A DNA stretch of 43,731 nucleotides, from contig CAJJAA010000011.1 in assembly GCA_905182025.1 (NCBI GenBank), positions 1 to 43,731 on the forward strand. The letters run 5' to 3'. Positions within the stretch are counted from its first letter, which is position 1, and every line of letters starts with the position of its first letter. Positions 36,312 through 43,731 of the stretch are shown one piece after another. The notes under the pieces are model-generated. The model had not been told where the DNA came from. It saw only the letters and a program-made list of their open reading frames with translations, and searched no databases. Source of the stretch: an uncultured OM182 clade bacterium. Its GTDB lineage: Bacteria; Pseudomonadota; Gammaproteobacteria; Pseudomonadales; Azotimanducaceae. The position numbers and the translations under genes are program-made.

Positions 36312-37031
36312 TTGACTAATCGCATTCAACCACGTGTTGCCTTTAAAGCCATTAAGGCGCTGATTCAGGATCCTGATCAGACTGAGCAGGTTTTCATCTT
36401 CGTTGATGCTATGGCTGGTGATGCGACTGAAAAATGTACTCGCCGCCTTGAAAGTACGGCTGCAGGTCAGCGTATCTTTGCAACAAATGCGACCCTGCTA
36501 GATACGTTGGTGCAACGTGAAAAATTAGAGGCAATGGCTGAAGGCAGCCTAGGACGCGCCTATCTTGATTTTCTCGACTCGGGCAACCTGACGCCAGATG
36601 GCCTTTTAGACGCAAGTGACTCGGCAGATATGTCTGTGAGTGCAGACAAAAACACTCAACGGTTAGCCATTCGCCTGCGAGATCAGCATGATTTGTGGCA
36701 CGTCACGACTGACTATAGGCGCGATGTTGCGGGTGAAGCATCGTTGCTCGCGTTTACCTATGCTCAAACCAAAAACCGTGGTTTGGGCTTGATATCGATT
36801 ATTGGCGGGCTAAAGCTTGCTAAGCATTATGGTTTCTCAATATTTAAGTCTCTTTGGGAAGGGTATCGACTCGGCAAACGAGCTGCCTGGTTGCCACAAC
36901 AGGAGTGGGAAACATTGTTACTACTGCCGCTTGATCAGGTCAGAGATATACTCAACATTGGTAGACCCCTAGTCTACGCGCAGTTAAGCGCAACAGCAGA
37001 AGAGAGCCATATCGAAGAAGTCGCGGCTTAG
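36312..37031 (+). CDS. Coq4 family protein
   Basis: About 239 residues of the Coq4 family. The invariant motif is intact: HDLWH followed 11 residues later by Glu (H129, D130, H133, E145 when counted from the GTG at 36303), which binds a metal. Adjacent blocks (RRDVAGEASLLAFTYAQT) are also typical. In eukaryotes Coq4 is needed for ubiquinone synthesis, and recent work assigns it oxidative removal of the C1 carboxyl from the ring precursor. Most gammaproteobacteria use UbiX/UbiD and UbiH instead. TTG 36312 is preferred because AAGAGGTG (36298-36305) is correctly spaced for it and overlaps the GTG at 36303. Divergent TetR suggests regulated, not housekeeping, expression. Confidence 0.88.
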   Translation: MTNRIQPRVAFKAIKALIQDPDQTEQVFIFVDAMAGDATEKCTRRLESTAAGQRIFATNATLLDTLVQREKLEAMAEGSLGRAYLDFLDSGNLTPDGLLDASDSADMSVSADKNTQRLAIRLRDQHDLWHVTTDYRRDVAGEASLLAFTYAQTKNRGLGLISIIGGLKLAKHYGFSIFKSLWEGYRLGKRAAWLPQQEWETLLLLPLDQVRDILNIGRPLVYAQLSATAEESHIEEVAA

Positions 37032-37041
37032 CGATTGAATA

Positions 37042-37072
37042 AGCCCTGGTTTGCACCAACGCGCCCAGGGCT
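37042..37072. terminator. bidirectional terminator-like stem, coq4-like / flavodoxin
   Basis: AGCCCTGG (37042-37049) pairs with CCAGGGCT (37065-37072) in an 8-bp stem between convergent genes; the right arm overlaps the flavodoxin-like stop codon. The T-tails are weak on both strands. Confidence 0.55.
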
Positions 37073-37640
37073 AAAAGGCGGCACTTCTTGTCAAGACCTC
37101 CGCGACACGCTTACCTAGAAATTCGGCCGTATTGATATCGGGCTCGGAAAAAACCTCTTCCTGTTGGCCCGTCTTGCTCTGCAAGCCGGCGCCTAAATAG
37201 AAGCCATGTACATTGACACCCTGAGAGAAGTTCCCGCCTGTACCAACCCATATCATGCCCATTTGCATGCTGAACACCAGTATCGTTTGTAGTGCATTGA
37301 GCTTGTCTCCCGCTGCTAGGGAAGAAACGGAGAAGCCGGCAGCGATCTTGTCTTTCCATGCTGAGGTGTACCAACGGGGCGCCATGGCATCCATGAAGGT
37401 TTTCATCTGGCCGGCTACAGAGCCCATGTAAGTGGGCGTTCCAAATATGATGGCGTCAGAGCTATCAAGCGCGGTTGCTATATCTTCGTTAACCCATCTA
37501 CCTTCGATGATGTCTGCGCCAACAATTTCGAGAAGTTGCACGGACACGCCATCGACGGTTTGACAACCCTGCAATACCGCCTCGGCGGCGAGTTTTGTGT
37601 TACCGGTGCCGGAAAAATAAATAATCGTTATGATCTTCAT
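37071..37640 (-). CDS. flavodoxin-like NAD(P)H oxidoreductase
   Basis: A 189-residue flavodoxin-fold protein of the WrbA/NAD(P)H:quinone oxidoreductase type. The FMN phosphate loop is FSGTGNTK (about 9-16), and the isoalloxazine loops are GTPTYMGSVAGQMKTFMD (about 67-84) and the FSVSSLAAGDK region (about 103-113). It lacks the extra inserts of long-chain flavodoxins. These enzymes reduce quinones by two electrons. Convergent with the Coq4-like gene, so a quinone theme is possible but unproven. Confidence 0.85.
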   Translation of the reverse strand: MKIITIIYFSGTGNTKLAAEAVLQGCQTVDGVSVQLLEIVGADIIEGRWVNEDIATALDSSDAIIFGTPTYMGSVAGQMKTFMDAMAPRWYTSAWKDKIAAGFSVSSLAAGDKLNALQTILVFSMQMGMIWVGTGGNFSQGVNVHGFYLGAGLQSKTGQQEEVFSEPDINTAEFLGKRVAEVLTRSAAF

Positions 37641-37815
37641 CCTCAGTTCCTTTATTCATACGCATGAGTTGTGTGTCGTTCATCGCTTCGTTGGATCACG
37701 CGAGCTTCCATGTTCTGATGCAGTTTGAAAATCTTAGGTCTAATTATGATCTTGTTTTTATCCCAGTAGTTACTGCAAGCTGCTGCTATCTAAAACCCTT
37801 TGTTCTCGGACTGCT

Positions 37816-38379
37816 ATGGACTTTTTATATTACCTGCCACATATCGACATGCGCTCGAAAGCGAAACCCGATTTTTCAACATTGTTCATAGAGCCGGACG
37901 TGCTCGCTAATCTTGTTAAGGATTTGGCGAAGCCATTTAAGAAACTTGCAGTGGACAAAATCGTAGCACCTGAATCAATGGGCTTTATTTTAGGATCTGC
38001 CATGGCGCTTAAGCTTAAAAAAGGCTTTGTGCCCGTTAGAAAAGGCGGCAAGTTGCCAACCGTCAAAAAGCATATTGTCAGTAGTAGCTTTACTGATTAT
38101 ACGAAACAGAAAAATACCTTTGAGATGAATGAAACGCTGATCAATGCGGGTGACAGGGTTCTTATCGTTGATGATTGGATTGAGACGGGTGGGCAAGTCA
38201 AAGGCATTATTAAACTCCTAGAAAAGCAAGGGGCAGAAATAATAGGTATTTCTGCTCTCGGCTTTAACCAAACAAAGCGTACCAAATCGATATCAGATAG
38301 TTATTTTGTCAAAGGTATATTGGAATATACCGATAACAGCGTGAGGGATTTGAACAAAAGGCTCGATGCGGATTTGTAG
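37816..38379 (+). CDS. adenine phosphoribosyltransferase-like protein
   Basis: A 187-residue type I phosphoribosyltransferase. The PRPP-binding loop is VLIVDDWIETGGQ (about 114-126), with the two adjacent acidic residues followed by the Thr-Gly-Gly loop. The first half has APESMGFILGSAMALKLKKGFVPVRK, as in adenine phosphoribosyltransferases. The Trp-Ile-Glu after DD replaces the usual Leu-Ala-Thr. The purine preference is inferred from similarity and could instead be xanthine or an unknown base. No ribosome site is seen before ATG 37816; an in-frame ATG at 37849 is an alternative. Confidence 0.8.
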   Translation: MDFLYYLPHIDMRSKAKPDFSTLFIEPDVLANLVKDLAKPFKKLAVDKIVAPESMGFILGSAMALKLKKGFVPVRKGGKLPTVKKHIVSSSFTDYTKQKNTFEMNETLINAGDRVLIVDDWIETGGQVKGIIKLLEKQGAEIIGISALGFNQTKRTKSISDSYFVKGILEYTDNSVRDLNKRLDADL

Positions 38380-38401
38380 AAGCGCAGCAGTCGGGTTAAG
38401 T

Positions 38402-38450
38402 TAATTTAAGCTGACGGATTCAAATCGGATTATAATAATTTAAGCTGATG
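38402..38450 (+). promoter_or_regulatory. direct repeats and -10 box upstream of the DUF1330/SDR operon
   Basis: TAATTTAAGCTGACG (38402-38416) and TAATTTAAGCTGATG (38436-38450) differ at one base and start 34 bp apart. A perfect TATAAT (38431-38436) lies between them, about 60 bp before the DUF1330 start. No clear -35. Confidence 0.5.
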
Positions 38451-38492
38451 TGCTGAGAATTAGTTTAATCGCAAGCAGAGGGGTAGAAGATC

Positions 38493-38933
38493 ATGGAAGT
38501 GAAAAATAGTGTAATGCCTAACGAATCACAAATGGCGGGTTTTTCTGAGGCTGGTCCGGACGGGCCTATCTATATGGTTAATCTGCTGAAATTTAAAGCC
38601 AAGGCGCAATATGATGATGGCCGTGACACTGATCTGACCGGTGAGCAGGCGTATGCGCTATATGGTGTCGCTGTGACAGCGTTGTTGAAAGAATTTGGTG
38701 GCGAAGCAATCTTTGGTGCGGACGTTGAGCGACTCATGCTCGGCGAAGTCGAAGAGCTTTGGGATAAAGTAGCTATTGCAATGTACCCTTCACGCAATGC
38801 AATGCTGCAGATGATGATGTCGCCAACCATGCAAGAGATTGGGCAACATCGGGCGGCGGGACTCGCTGGCCAACTCAATATAGAAACGGTTATCCCTACT
38901 CATTCAAAAATGCTGGGCTCAAAGTATGATTAA
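38493..38933 (+). CDS. DUF1330 family protein
   Basis: A 146-residue protein matching DUF1330, a dimeric alpha+beta barrel (ferredoxin-like) family. Typical features are the start IYMVNLLKFK (about 31-40), EAIFGADVERLMLGE in the middle, and YPSRNAMLQMMMSPTMQEI, which forms the second helix. Family members are small cytoplasmic proteins without a firm function, often beside dehydrogenases. The SDR gene that follows overlaps it by 8 bases, so the two are translationally coupled. Confidence 0.85.
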   Translation: MEVKNSVMPNESQMAGFSEAGPDGPIYMVNLLKFKAKAQYDDGRDTDLTGEQAYALYGVAVTALLKEFGGEAIFGADVERLMLGEVEELWDKVAIAMYPSRNAMLQMMMSPTMQEIGQHRAAGLAGQLNIETVIPTHSKMLGSKYD

Positions 38934-39708
38934 GAATTTATTTGACTTAAGTGGCCGGGTTGCAGTGATAACCGGCGGTAATGGTGGCATCGGTTTGGGC
39001 ATGGCCGAAGGCTTAGCGTCGCAGGGTTGTGAGGTGAGCATTTGGGGCACTAATGACGATAAAAATGCGGCTGCGCTTGAAACGTTGCAGGCATACGGAC
39101 CCAAGGTGTCAGCGCTTAATTGCAATGTTGCGGATGAAACGGCGGTTCAAGTCGCCTTTGCCGAGACGCTAAAGACCCATAGTCGGGTTGATGGCTGTTT
39201 CGCCAATGCCGGTATTGGCGGCTCAGGCACCCGATTTGATGAGACCAGTGCCGAGGAATGGCATCGGGTGATTGATGTGAATCTAAACGGCGTCTTCTAT
39301 ACTTTCAAGCATGCCGCCAGACATATGAGAGAACGTTCAGAGGGTGGTGATAGTTTTGGGCGACTGATCGGCACGGCAAGCTTAGCGGCGATTTCGGGCC
39401 AAGCCAGAGGTCAACACTACGCCGCGACCAAGGGTGGCCTAATCTCTATGGTTAAAGCGCTTGCGGTAGAATATGCGCGATACGGTGTCACTGCTCATAC
39501 AATTTTACCTGGATGGATTGAAACGGCGATGACGGAAAACAGTTTTGGCTGGGATACTTTTGTTGAAAAAGTTAAACCCCGTGTACCGATGCGTCGTTGG
39601 GGCGAACCAGAGGACTTTGCCGCTGTGGCTGTTTATATCATGAGTCAAGGCAGTGGCTATCACACCGCCGAGACATTTCTTGTTGATGGTGGTTACGCAA
39701 ACTTTTAG
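38926..39708 (+). CDS. SDR family oxidoreductase
   Basis: A 260-residue classical short-chain dehydrogenase. TGGNGGIG is at 17-24, NAGIG at 94-98, and the catalytic Ser152, Tyr165 and Lys169 (YAATK) are all present. The C-terminal VDGGY end is standard. It oxidises or reduces a secondary alcohol/ketone with NAD(P)(H); the substrate is unknown. ATG 38926 overlaps the DUF1330 stop (ATGATTAA), which fixes the start. Probably works with the DUF1330 protein in a catabolic step. Confidence 0.92.
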   Translation: MIKNLFDLSGRVAVITGGNGGIGLGMAEGLASQGCEVSIWGTNDDKNAAALETLQAYGPKVSALNCNVADETAVQVAFAETLKTHSRVDGCFANAGIGGSGTRFDETSAEEWHRVIDVNLNGVFYTFKHAARHMRERSEGGDSFGRLIGTASLAAISGQARGQHYAATKGGLISMVKALAVEYARYGVTAHTILPGWIETAMTENSFGWDTFVEKVKPRVPMRRWGEPEDFAAVAVYIMSQGSGYHTAETFLVDGGYANF

Positions 39709-39901
39709 CCGACGCAACGCCCGTTAAAAACATACACGATATCGTCAGGCGGCGGCGTTAGTTTAGCCAAAGTCTGGCGTGTTGGGTGTCTGAGTCATTT
39801 GCGCCGGCATGCGTCCAGAGTTTTTGGTGATGTTTTGTATCAGGCATTGGACTAACTCAGCTTGACATAGTTTCAACGTGTTTTTTGATGCATAGGCGAT
39901 A

Positions 39902-41218
39902 TCATTGCCTCGCCTTTGCTATATCGTTAGTCAGCGTTTTGCCTGCCATAAAATAGTGGAAAGCACACCAGATGTTAACCAGTGAAAAGATCATCAAAGA
40001 GTAGCGCAGTGATTCCTTACCATATTCATCCGAGAGTATGTCGCTGAGAATGCCGACACCCTGTGGGCCAAGACCCAGGCCAATAATGTTGAGCAAGAAC
40101 AGGCAGATCGCGGCGGCGACTGCACGCATTTCAGGTCTAACTAAAGACTGGACCATTGCGAAGGTTGGCGCGAGATAAAATCCACCAAGAAACGCAGGCA
40201 CCAGATAGATAACCAATGCGGACGTAAAATCACTCATCAGAAAGAACATAACGATAAAGGGAACAAGGGCTAATTTCGCGATCGCAACAATCCAAGTGAA
40301 CCAGCGAGGATCGCGTTTACCCAATATGTCGGCGAATTTTCCTGCTAGGAACGTTCCCGTACCGCCAACAACACCTGACATGAGCGCCAGCGTAAAGCCG
40401 ACCTCGGTTTGGGACAGCCCATGCGATCTGACAAAGAAAGCGGGCAACCAAAGCACCATGCCATAGCCAACGAAACCAGCCAATGCGCTACCGAAGACGA
40501 CATGGCGAGCTGACGGCGTAGACCACATGTACTTAGCGACATCTCTAAAGGGCGGTGCGACGGCGACAGATTTGGTGTTGTCAGATGCGCCTCGAATTGG
40601 TTCACTCACTGTGAATCGAACGATGAGTGCGATGAGTAATCCCGGCACCCCGACAATAATAAATGTTGTACGCCAACCGTAGTTTTCACTTAACCAGCCG
40701 CCGGCTAGGTAGGCTATGAGTAAGCCGATATTGACGCCCATGGCATAGATACCCATCGCAGTGCCGCGTTCTTTCAGCGGAAACATGTCGGAGATCATGG
40801 AGTGCGACGGTGGGCTTGAACCCGCTTCACCGATGCCAACGCCGATGCGTGCCAGCGCAAGCTGAGCAAATGACTGTGCAAACCCGCAGAGTACGGTCAT
40901 GAAGCTCCAGATCGTCACTGCCCAAGTAATGATATTTCGCCGATTACCACGGTCTGCTAGCATCGCGATAGGCATGCCTAATGTTGCATAGAATAGTGCA
41001 AAGGTAAGTCCAATCAGGAAACCCATCTGGGTATCACTGGCACCCAAATCATTCTTGATTGGCTCCAATAAGATACCCATGATTTGACGGTCAACATGGC
41101 TGGAGGTAAAGACGAGTACAAGCACCGCGAGTGCGTACCAACGGTTCTTCAGAGGTTCAATGCTGATTTGATTGGTTTCTGTCGAGTCGTTACTTTCTGA
41201 TTTATCCATCTCTGACAC
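39902..41218 (-). CDS. MFS transporter
   Basis: A 438-residue major facilitator with 12 predicted membrane segments in two halves. The loop 2-3 signature is MLADRGNRRNIITWAV (about 84-99), and GIGEAGSSPPSHSMISD (about 131-147) is typical of the spinster-like/aromatic acid and hexuronate MFS carriers. GTG 41218 follows AAAGGG; the internal ATG (codon 4) is an alternative. It lies 93 bp downstream of the crotonase gene on the same strand and may import the pathway's organic-acid substrate (inference). Confidence 0.9.
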   Translation of the reverse strand: MSEMDKSESNDSTETNQISIEPLKNRWYALAVLVLVFTSSHVDRQIMGILLEPIKNDLGASDTQMGFLIGLTFALFYATLGMPIAMLADRGNRRNIITWAVTIWSFMTVLCGFAQSFAQLALARIGVGIGEAGSSPPSHSMISDMFPLKERGTAMGIYAMGVNIGLLIAYLAGGWLSENYGWRTTFIIVGVPGLLIALIVRFTVSEPIRGASDNTKSVAVAPPFRDVAKYMWSTPSARHVVFGSALAGFVGYGMVLWLPAFFVRSHGLSQTEVGFTLALMSGVVGGTGTFLAGKFADILGKRDPRWFTWIVAIAKLALVPFIVMFFLMSDFTSALVIYLVPAFLGGFYLAPTFAMVQSLVRPEMRAVAAAICLFLLNIIGLGLGPQGVGILSDILSDEYGKESLRYSLMIFSLVNIWCAFHYFMAGKTLTNDIAKARQ

Positions 41219-41311
41219 AATTAACCCTTTCTTATTTTTATTGTTTGATCGCAGTGTGGTGAGCGTTGAATTCAGCTTTCTGTCAGAGCGCTACACGCGC
41301 TTCAACAGTAG

Positions 41312-42052
41312 CTACTTTTTGCCAAAATTCGCCAGACGGTCTTTCATATCCGGCCCAGCACCAGGGCTGTTTGCTCGCTCCCAAGCGAGTCCGTCTGTGA
41401 GATGCAGGTCGAGTCCTTGGTTCACTAAAGACTTGTCTGCTTTCAATGTATGCCAAGAGTTTGCAACGATTTGCTGCGCCAAACTGATCGTGTGTGGGAT
41501 AAGATCTTCATCAGCAACGCATTCATTCGCCAGACCCAACGCGACACTTTCTAGGCCAGAAACAATACGACCGGTGAACATCATTTCCTTAGCCTTTAAT
41601 GGGCCGATGCGTCGCGGTAGACGTTGTGACATGCCCCAAGTAGGTGTCATACCCCACTTGCCATGCGTATCTGCAAACTTAGCTGAGTCAGAGGCTATAA
41701 GAAGGTCGCAGGCGAGCGCCAATTCCAGTGAGCCTGTATAACAGTGCCCCTGCACGGATGCGATGACGGGTTGCGGCATGTTGGCAATAAGGTCGAGGGT
41801 TTCGGCCTGATAGTGTTTAGAGGGCGCGACATCGCCTGATGTTATTGCATTGAGGTCATTGCCGGCAGAAAAAGACCGTCCTTTGCCTCTTAGAATCACA
41901 CAACCAATCTCATCTGAACCGGCGATGTTTTCTATGTGAGCGCGTAGTTCAACGAACAAGCTTGGGCTCAAGGAATTGAGTGCCTTTGGCCGGTTCAATG
42001 TAAGAATAGCGATACCGTTGTCATCTTCTCTTTCGACCAATGCTTCAGTCAT
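41312..42052 (-). CDS. crotonase family protein (enoyl-CoA hydratase-like)
   Basis: A 246-residue crotonase. The oxyanion segments are RSFSAGNDL (59-67) and GHCYTGSLEL (102-111). The first catalytic Glu of enoyl-CoA hydratase is kept (Glu110), but the second position, in KFADTHGKWG, is His or Gly instead of Glu. It may therefore be an isomerase, a hydrolase or another crotonase, and not a true hydratase. Ribosome site TAGGAG before ATG 42052. Divergent from the second BVMO across a palindrome-rich region, and upstream of the MFS gene, so all three could be controlled together. Confidence 0.88.
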   Translation of the reverse strand: MTEALVEREDDNGIAILTLNRPKALNSLSPSLFVELRAHIENIAGSDEIGCVILRGKGRSFSAGNDLNAITSGDVAPSKHYQAETLDLIANMPQPVIASVQGHCYTGSLELALACDLLIASDSAKFADTHGKWGMTPTWGMSQRLPRRIGPLKAKEMMFTGRIVSGLESVALGLANECVADEDLIPHTISLAQQIVANSWHTLKADKSLVNQGLDLHLTDGLAWERANSPGAGPDMKDRLANFGKK

Positions 42053-42367
42053 AATTCACTCCTAGTGTCGATTTACAACGACGGTTGTTGGTGTTGGCGA
42101 ATGTTCGACCATTCTGCGTCAGGTATGCGCGTCCTGTCTAGACACCTCGGCGAGGCTACATCGTCGAAATCGGCCGAATCGATATGACCTTTGCTTCACA
42201 AGGGGACAGAGCATGATGGGGAATTGACGCTGAGTGATAGCGCTAGGCGCGGTTCGCAAATTCCGTAGGCTGATATTGGTGCTTTGCGAATTGACTCGGC
42301 CTAGTCTCAGTGCAAATATCCAGCCTTTATGTTTGCCTCACGTAACCATGTCGCTGTTGGAGCTCGA
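42053..42367. promoter_or_regulatory. palindrome-rich divergent control region, crotonase / BVMO
   Basis: 315 bp with three symmetric elements: TGTCTAGACA (42135-42144), CCTCGGCGAGG (42145-42155, directly abutting the first), and TTCGCAAA (42253-42260) with TTTGCGAA (42283-42290) 30 bp apart centre to centre. Candidate operators for a regulator that lies outside the window. GGAG at 42359-42362 is the BVMO ribosome site. Confidence 0.5.
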
Positions 42368-43731
42368 ATGACCGTCACCGCAATTGATAAAGAAGCCATC
42401 CGTCAAAAATATGCCGAGGAAAGGAGCAAACGCTTGCGATCTGATGGCAATGCGCAGTATTTGCAAGTTAAGGGTCAACTGGCTCATTACCTTGCTGACC
42501 CCTATACAGCGTTGCAGGAGCGTGCAGCGCTGACCGATCATGTCACAGTCGCGTTTATTGGTGGCGGCTTTGCCGGCTTGGTGACCGGTGCTCGATTGGT
42601 CGAGCAAGGCATCACGGATGTCAGAATTATCGAGAAAGGCGGCGATTTCGGTGGTACCTGGTACTGGAACCGTTATCCCGGCGCGCAATGTGATACAGCT
42701 TCATTTATCTACATGCCGTTGTTAGAAGAGACAGGGCACATGCCGACGGAAAAGTATGCGCACGCGCCAGAGATACTTGAGCAATGCCAGAGAATCGGCA
42801 AACAATACAAGCTCTATGACAATGCGCTGTTCCATACGGAGGTTGAAGACCTTAGTTGGGATGAAGCCGAGTCACGTTGGTTGATCAAAACCAATCGAGG
42901 TGATGCATTCACAGCCTCGTTCCTCGCCATGGGAACGGGTCCGCTGCACGTGCCGAAACTGCCTGGCATTGCCGGTATTGAATCGTTCAAAGGACATTCC
43001 TTCCATACCAGCCGCTGGGACTATGAATACACTGGCGGTGATCCGCGGGGTGCGCCGATGGAGAAGCTTGCTGACAAACGCGTCGGCATTATTGGCACTG
43101 GCGCAACATCTGTTCAATGTGTGCCGCATCTTGCCAAGGCTTGTAAATCGCTGTTTGTATTCCAACGAACGCCTTCTTCAATCGATGTCAGAGCGAACAA
43201 ACCAACCGATACAGATTGGTTTAATGAGATGGCGACGCCGGGTTGGCAGCAGCGCTGGCTGGAAAACTTCACCTTAAATCAAACGGGCGCAATGGCTAGC
43301 GAGGACTTGGTGATGGACGGTTGGACCGACTTGTCCCGCAGAATTCGCGCTAAGGTGATGAGCCTATCGCCTGAGAATATGACTGCCGAGAAAATCATGG
43401 AGGCTGTTGAGGATTCTGACTTCGAGAAGATGGAGCAGATTCGCGCTCGCGTCGATACGCTAGTGGAAGATCCGAAAACGGCTGACAAGCTTAAGGCATG
43501 GTATCGACAACTCTGTAAGCGACCCTGTTTCCATGATCAATATTTACAGGCGTTCAATACCCCCGGTACGGTGCTCGTTGATACTGACGGAAAAGGTGTG
43601 CAGCAAATTACCGAAAAAGGCGTCATTGTTGATGGGCAAGAGTACGAGCTTGATTGTTTGATCTATGCGTCAGGCTTCGAAGTTGGTACCGAATACAAGC
43701 GGCGTGCCGGCTTTGACATGGTCGGTCGGGA
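42368..43731 (+). CDS. Baeyer-Villiger monooxygenase, partial (runs off the right edge)
   Basis: 454 complete codons of a second class B flavoprotein monooxygenase, truncated by the window. GGGFAG (FAD site), [15 protein letters not shown], the fingerprint [11 protein letters not shown] and the NADPH motif GTGATS occur in the same order as in the enzyme at 14943. In the block around the FAD motif the two share about 56 of 78 residues by eye, so they are close paralogues, although the first one has its own terminator and hotdog-like neighbour. The start ATG 42368 has GGAG 5 nt upstream. The last third of the enzyme should lie beyond the edge. The crotonase and MFS genes are divergent from it. 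Confidence 0.93.
   Translation, partial: MTVTAIDKEAIRQKYAEERSKRLRSDGNAQYLQVKGQLAHYLADPYTALQERAALTDHVTVAFIGGGFAGLVTGARLVEQGITDVRIIEKGGDFGGTWYWNRYPGAQCDTASFIYMPLLEETGHMPTEKYAHAPEILEQCQRIGKQYKLYDNALFHTEVEDLSWDEAESRWLIKTNRGDAFTASFLAMGTGPLHVPKLPGIAGIESFKGHSFHTSRWDYEYTGGDPRGAPMEKLADKRVGIIGTGATSVQCVPHLAKACKSLFVFQRTPSSIDVRANKPTDTDWFNEMATPGWQQRWLENFTLNQTGAMASEDLVMDGWTDLSRRIRAKVMSLSPENMTAEKIMEAVEDSDFEKMEQIRARVDTLVEDPKTADKLKAWYRQLCKRPCFHDQYLQAFNTPGTVLVDTDGKGVQQITEKGVIVDGQEYELDCLIYASGFEVGTEYKRRAGFDMVGR

Noticed and set aside
42338..42688. 116-codon minus-strand frame over the second BVMO
   Set aside because: Mirror frame of a strongly conserved plus-strand gene.
1..43731. tRNA, rRNA, CRISPR arrays, insertion sequences, integrase genes or attachment sites
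   Set aside because: None was recognised on reading both strands; no transposase motifs or repeat-spacer pattern were seen.

Overview
The window looks like chromosome of a free-living, probably marine gammaproteobacterium of medium GC (judged by eye). Markers include Tex, an RhlE-type helicase, a YfcG-like GST, a YqaE plus DUF2959 lipoprotein pair, a fused indolepyruvate oxidoreductase and many acyl-CoA and ketone catabolism genes. I saw no tRNA, rRNA, CRISPR array, transposase or phage gene. The genus cannot be fixed from this sequence; GTG and TTG starts are frequent.

Layout. 0-2.3 kb: a DUF2946-like membrane protein, an orphan patatin-like phospholipase and a 57-residue exported peptide gene that starts with TTG. 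2.3-5.5 kb: an acyl-CoA ligase, an MFE-2-type SDR, and a Lon (S16) fragment missing everything upstream of the catalytic core. 5.5-10.2 kb: the 1168-residue indolepyruvate ferredoxin oxidoreductase, its divergent Lrp/AsnC regulator, and RidA. 10.2-14.8 kb: Tex, the YqaE/DUF2959 operon, a GC-rich structured gap and a hotdog-like protein. 14.9-19.7 kb: a Baeyer-Villiger monooxygenase (BVMO) with a strong terminator, a NYN-domain protein with an RhlE-type helicase, and a YfcG-like GST. 19.7-24.1 kb: PLP aminotransferase, PPOX-family flavoprotein, an SDR whose catalytic Tyr and Lys are replaced, a di-iron hydroxylase and a cupin. 24.2-31.6 kb is largely cell envelope: a double beta-barrel protein, a stand-alone LON N-terminal-domain protein, the uncharacterised diheme cytochrome plus beta-helix lipoprotein pair, a polytopic membrane protein and a tandem universal stress protein. 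31.8-37.6 kb: GST, a four-gene MaoC-like/rhodanese/crotonase/GNAT run, TetR divergent from a Coq4-family protein, and a flavodoxin-like protein. 37.8-43.7 kb: phosphoribosyltransferase, DUF1330 plus SDR, MFS transporter, crotonase, and a second BVMO cut by the window edge.

How the genes may work together (inference). Two closely related BVMOs, three SDRs, an acyl-CoA ligase, two crotonases, a MaoC-like protein, a di-iron hydroxylase, two GSTs and an MFS carrier suggest ring-opening and beta-oxidation-like breakdown of cyclic ketones, terpenoids or steroids. The indolepyruvate oxidoreductase, Lrp and RidA point to aromatic amino acid turnover.

The best candidates for poorly described biology are the cytochrome/beta-helix pair (26.7-29.1 kb), the small exported peptide (2.03-2.20 kb), the structured region at 13.7-14.0 kb, the SDR with a degenerate active site next to a membrane hydroxylase (21.8-23.6 kb), and the TetR/Coq4 divergon.
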